Assembly (NCBI GenBank): GCA_022818135.1
Contig: JAFMSR010000017.1
Span: 11,608,561-11,672,560, forward strand
Origin: Saxidomus purpurata
Taxonomy: Eukaryota; Mollusca; Bivalvia; Venerida; Veneridae
DNA length: 64,000 nucleotides
Reading direction: 5' to 3'
The notes beneath the pieces were generated by a model. It was not told where the DNA came from. It saw only the letters and a program-made list of their open reading frames with translations, and did not search any database. Of this stretch, positions 60,520 to 64,000 are shown piece after piece (position 1 is the first letter of the stretch; each line of letters starts with the position of its first letter). The translations under genes were made by a program, and so were the position numbers.

Positions 60520-63500
60520 CTAAAAATAGAAACAAAAAACGTGTAAACTATCTAAATAAATTACAATATTGAATAGTAACAGAAGCATGTCAGCATTGCT
60601 TAATGGATAAGGTAAATGTTAATAAAAGTGAAAAACTACATCAGTTGCGCTCTCTGTCTCTCATTGCGAGTTTCTAGTTACATTTGTAAGAAGTCCTATT
60701 TAAAATTTCCAGATAAGCAAGGCCGATTTGCCAAGTGCTTTTGTGTTTCGTTGTAGGAGTTTAACGCCCGTTCCAATCGTATATTTGGTCATTTTAACGG
60801 TAGGGCATTTCACCTAACCAATGTTCCTTGGAAGAATCAGTACTAGACTCCTATCCACCGTAAGAAACTGCCAACTTTCTCACATAAAAAACATGAATGG
60901 TAGCATAGTTCTAACACCCATGACCCTCAATCTATGAGAAATTACAGTGATTTCAAGTCGGCAACTCTAACCACTCGACCACGGAGGCGGACTTCTGCCT
61001 ATTTTCCAGGTAAGCAAGGCTGGTTTCCAAGGTAAGCAAAGTTGTAGTGTAAACCACTTTTCTGGTGAGTGTTGTAATGGCAAATTCAATTCTATCCTGC
61101 AATTTTGTAAGTAGAGACAGAAAGTTCTATTACAATTTCTACATTATCTCCAATCCCTGCTGGGGATCCATAGACAGTTTAGATGTACAGGATTACTTTA
61201 ATTCATTCTGGTCATAATGTTCAAACGTTGGCTTACAAATAGTAGTATCCATTTTAATGAAGGGTAAAACAGACACAAATACAAATTTCTATACAAAAGT
61301 TTTACATGGTTTTCCACCAAGATATAATGGAGCTGATGTGGCTGTAACCGTCATGCCATTCCTGCCAGAACAAGAGAAGGAAGTTTTGTCATCTACCTCT
61401 ACTGTTACATTATTTTTCTTGAGGGTTGCTCGAATCTTGTGCCATTCATTGTCACAGAGGCTGAATGCACTGTTAATGGAGGTCGAAGCCATGACATGTC
61501 CACCGCTGTTCATTATATTCAACTTCACCTACAAACAGAAATCTTTATACATGTAAAAAAACTATGTTACAGTACATGTAATTAAATTATGATTTTATGA
61601 TCAGGTATGTAATATGACTGGAGTACCAATATCCGTCCAACATTCTTACATTTGCCGAAAGTAAGTCTATAAGTAAGTTCTTAAGGGAGTGAGTGAGTGA
61701 GTGAGTGAGGGAGGGAGGAATAATAATAATAATAAGATCGATTATTTCCTTTAAGAAATATATCGTATTTATTTCAACTTTGTCAGCGCGCATAGTAACC
61801 GAGTGACGTAACAAATGTATTGTCTATTACGTGGAAGTATGATATATTCGGAATTATCGGCAGCTGAGCAGGTATATAAGGATAAACTGTCTGAATTTCA
61901 GCCTTTCCGGTTTTGTCTGCTTGCAGCATCACCCGTGTCTCATTTTCAAATGTATCGTTTCTATCACAATCGTTTGCTTTTCTTGTTAAAGTAATTGTTA
62001 CCTTTCTCTGTTTATCTTTGGTGATGCCTGGAAGAGGTAGAGGAAGTAAAAGTCTAGGACCTGCCAGGAATACCAGCCATAAGCGGGGGAGAGCTTTTCC
62101 CGCCCGATCCACACAGGAGGATTGCAGTGAGATAAATTATTATTCTTTTATTGATTTCAATGAGATTATACAGGCATCGAAAATGATATAAATAATCCTC
62201 TGCCGCACCTTCCCGAAAGGCCGGTCGTAAAAGATAACACGCAGCAAAGCATTTTCCCGTACATGAAAAACCAATTGCCTATCGACCCAGTCAAAATGTT
62301 CGAAGATGATCTAACATTGCACGCGCCGGCCTCACTTAAACAAAAACATTTGTCATGGCGGTTGTATCAACCTCTGTTTGTTGCTTAAGGGTGCGGTCGA
62401 GTTATCGGATCTATGCACTGGTCAAGTATTGCCACTAGCAGACTGCCAAACTATTTATTCAGTAGAACAGTGGACCGACGCATTCGTCATCTATGTTGCA
62501 ATTTATTTGACCACACATGCAGACAAAACGCATGAATTGCTCCAATACATGTCCACAATTCGGGAATGTGCAAAACGTCCAGGGTTTGCAAGGCAAACTT
62601 ATGATAAGCAGTTTCGCCTTCGCCAGGCTAATACACCCTGCTCGTGGGCGGCCATCAATCATGACCTATGGTGTAGGTGTATAAACGCATCCACAACATA
62701 AGCGCCGGTTGCACAAAAATCATCTGCCGTCTGCATTGACTATAACAAAGGGATTGCAAATGGCGAAATTGCAAGTTTTTGCATGTTTGTCAACAGTGCG
62801 GCAAACCCCATAGCTCAATCAATTGTTTCCTGAATAAGCCTACACAAAAATACCATTTGGCTTCTGCTGACACGAATGCGCTATTTTGCCAGGAGCGTTC
62901 ATTTCGTGGCGGTCGGACAAACCCCGGAAAGAATTACTGACTCGCGTGCCCCTTCTAGTTGTGACTTGTATAGTTTAGCTCATAATCCGATTTACATTGA
63001 ACATCTAAAGTCGCTACTTGCTAGAAACGAAGCATCTATGGCCCATTTTCTTTTAGACGGCTTTCTCGACGAATTTCGCATAAACTACATAGGACCTCGC
63101 ATACCCAGAGAGTTAACAATTTAAAGTCGGTTCAAGAAAATCCCGAGATCGTTCAACAGAAAATTAACAAAGAAATTTTAGCGGGCTGAGTTGCTAACCC
63201 ATTCAATGATCGACCTATGCATTCGGTTATAGTGTCCTCCTTGGGGTTGGTCCCAAAGAAAAATGTCGGCGAGTTCGGCTTAATACATCATTTATCGTTT
63301 CAATCGATTTAAAATGTTATAGACCCAAATTTATGCTCGGTGCAGTATACCAGCTTCGACGAAGCAGTTTTTCATTATTCAAAATCTCGGGCACGATTGC
63401 TCTAGCTATAAATGACCTTTCGGGGGAAGTTATTATGAATCTGGGCAGCTGGCGATCTGACGCTTTTCATTTGTACATTCGTTAAATAACTACTGAAATA

Positions 63501-63853
63501 TATGTATGTCTCTAGTAAGTGTTTAGAATTCTAGTTAACAGGTATACTGAATAATGAATAATGAAAGGACACCATGCCCACTGGTGAGATCCCATAATAA
63601 CCACAATGATGGACATGTACAAAGGTACTAGTAGATCTCAGTCTATTACTGAATTTCAAACAATTACAAATATTCCTCTGTAGCTTTAAGTGTAGGGTAA
63701 AAACATTTTTGCACAGTACCTGTCCCTTGTGGAGCTGTAATGCAAGCGCTTCATTTCCCCCAGGGTTGCTCACAGTTGCAAATATACCTTCTGGTTTAGT
63801 TGTACGGAATTCCAGTTCCATTATAAACTCGGCTCCAACCTCAAATCTTTCAG
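60377..63853 (-). CDS. Laminin G-domain protein, C-terminal three exons (partial; probable laminin alpha chain)
   Basis: Minus-strand exons 63853-63720, 61528-61306 and 60519-60377 join in frame (phases 0 and 1) to encode about 166 residues of one laminin G-like domain and the C-terminus, ending TAA at 60379-60377. The text begins AERFEVGAEFIMELEFRTTK. LG hallmarks follow: ALALQLHKGQ, then CDNEWHKIRA, VEVDD, APLYLGGKP and GFEGCLRNVVV. A last Cys (HKTSC) would pair with the GC of GCLRN. LG domains bind dystroglycan, heparan sulphate and integrins in basement membranes. The rest of the gene is beyond the right edge. A laminin alpha LG5 is the best fit because the protein stops straight after this domain, but an agrin-, perlecan- or neurexin-like protein cannot be excluded. 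Confidence 0.85.
60715..61000 (-). mobile_element. tRNA-derived SINE-like repeat (minus)
   Basis: Near 60965-60995 the reverse complement reads CTCCGTGGTCGAGTGGTTAG, a tRNA-Ser/Leu-like box A region. The body contains GTTTAACGCCCGTTCCAA, a motif of dispersed bivalve repeats. It lies in a laminin-gene intron. Confidence 0.5.
61306..61528 (-). CDS. LG-domain exon, central strands
   Basis: Acceptor GTTTGTAG above 61528; donor GTAAAA below 61306, phase 1. It starts VKLNIMNSGGHVMASTS and contains the LG core CDNEWHKIRATLKKNNVTVE and the closing PLYLGGKP. The reading frame continues past the donor for five codons to a stop. The spliced model is preferred because the next exon completes the domain. 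Confidence 0.87.
61686..61733. repeat. (GAGT)n-(GAGG)n-(AAT)n compound microsatellite
   Basis: About six GAGT units, then GAGGGAGGGAGG, then AATAATAATAAT, in a laminin-gene intron next to the DIRS-like remnant. Confidence 0.88.
61790..63485 (+). mobile_element. Decayed, internally deleted DIRS-like retroelement
   Basis: Lies antisense within a laminin-gene intron. In the plus orientation there is an Arg/Gly-rich start near 62023 (MPGRGRGSKS). Gag-like segments near 62378-62700 follow, ending TYDKQFRLRQANTPCSWAAI, and one at 62876-63124. Fragments of the reverse-transcriptase entry region follow (CSVQYTSFDEAV near 63340), then the end of a tyrosine recombinase, LGSWRSDAFHLYIR and stop at 63483-63485. 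Several frameshifts and stops break it. Most of the reverse transcriptase, RNase H and recombinase is missing between about 63365 and 63410. DIRS elements carry gag, RT/RNase H and tyrosine recombinase, which is the order seen. Ends are approximate. Confidence 0.65.
63720..63853 (-). CDS. LG-domain exon, N-terminal strands
   Basis: Acceptor TTTGTAG read on the minus strand just above 63853; donor GTACTG below 63720. It encodes AERFEVGAEFIMELEFRTTK, PEGIFATVSNPGGNEALALQ and LHKGQ, the first beta-sandwich strands of an LG domain. The two leading bases complete an Ala codon, so another exon lies beyond the window end. Confidence 0.85.
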
Positions 63854-64000
63854 CTACAAACAAGAGCAAATTAAATGTTTTTTGGTTAAATTGTTGTTGT
63901 TTTTTTTTCAGCAAAAAAGAAGAGAAGAGAGATACTGCTTTAATATTGGTTAGTTGGAAATACAGTTTAAGTATAGGAGCATTGTGAATATGCTTCTCTG

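Overview
The window is AT-rich animal genomic DNA, most likely from a bivalve mollusc. The evidence is spliced genes with GT-AG introns of 0.2-10.6 kb, no bacterial gene organisation, and dispersed repeats of a kind common in bivalve genomes: blocks rich in 'gaccagtagatgacc'-like text, tRNA-derived SINEs and numerous MITEs. The taxon is inferred from gene families and repeats, not proven.

Three genes can be supported. (1) Plus strand, 7398-44810: a complete ERG-type (KCNH2/6/7, Kv11) voltage-gated potassium channel. I traced 14 exons in one continuous frame (2316 nt, 771 aa) from a short first exon to a stop at 44808-44810. Two alternative first exons, at 7398 and 11537, encode near-identical 18-residue N-termini. 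Both would give a channel without a PAS/eag domain, like the mammalian ERG1b isoform. Two pore positions that are functionally important in human ERG differ: a Thr at the human S620 position and a Ser at the human Y652 position. (2) Plus strand, 50888-53081: a two-exon type II membrane protein with an N-terminal glycosyltransferase-like region and a C-terminal LicD/FKRP-type domain. It belongs to the fukutin-related family that modifies surface glycans. (3) Minus strand, 60377-63853: the last three exons of a laminin G-domain protein, most likely the C-terminus of a laminin alpha chain; the rest lies beyond the right edge. Genes 2 and 3 both relate to the extracellular matrix (FKRP glycosylates dystroglycan, which binds laminin LG domains), but nothing here shows they act together.

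Layout: 1-7.4 kb, no convincing gene; 7.4-44.8 kb, the ERG gene, whose introns hold a 1.35-kb 29-bp minisatellite, a duplicated non-coding block, several MITEs, SINE copies and bivalve repeats; 44.8-50.9 kb, intergenic with a perfect 173-bp tandem duplication and one MITE; 50.9-53.1 kb, the FKRP-like gene; 53.1-60.4 kb, a pile of transposon-like inverted repeats including a 2.5-kb long-inverted-repeat element; 60.4-64 kb, the laminin-like gene, with a decayed and internally deleted DIRS-like retroelement in one intron.

Splice sites were placed by eye, using frame continuity and family similarity. No search or alignment program was run, so identities to human residues rest on remembered family alignments.
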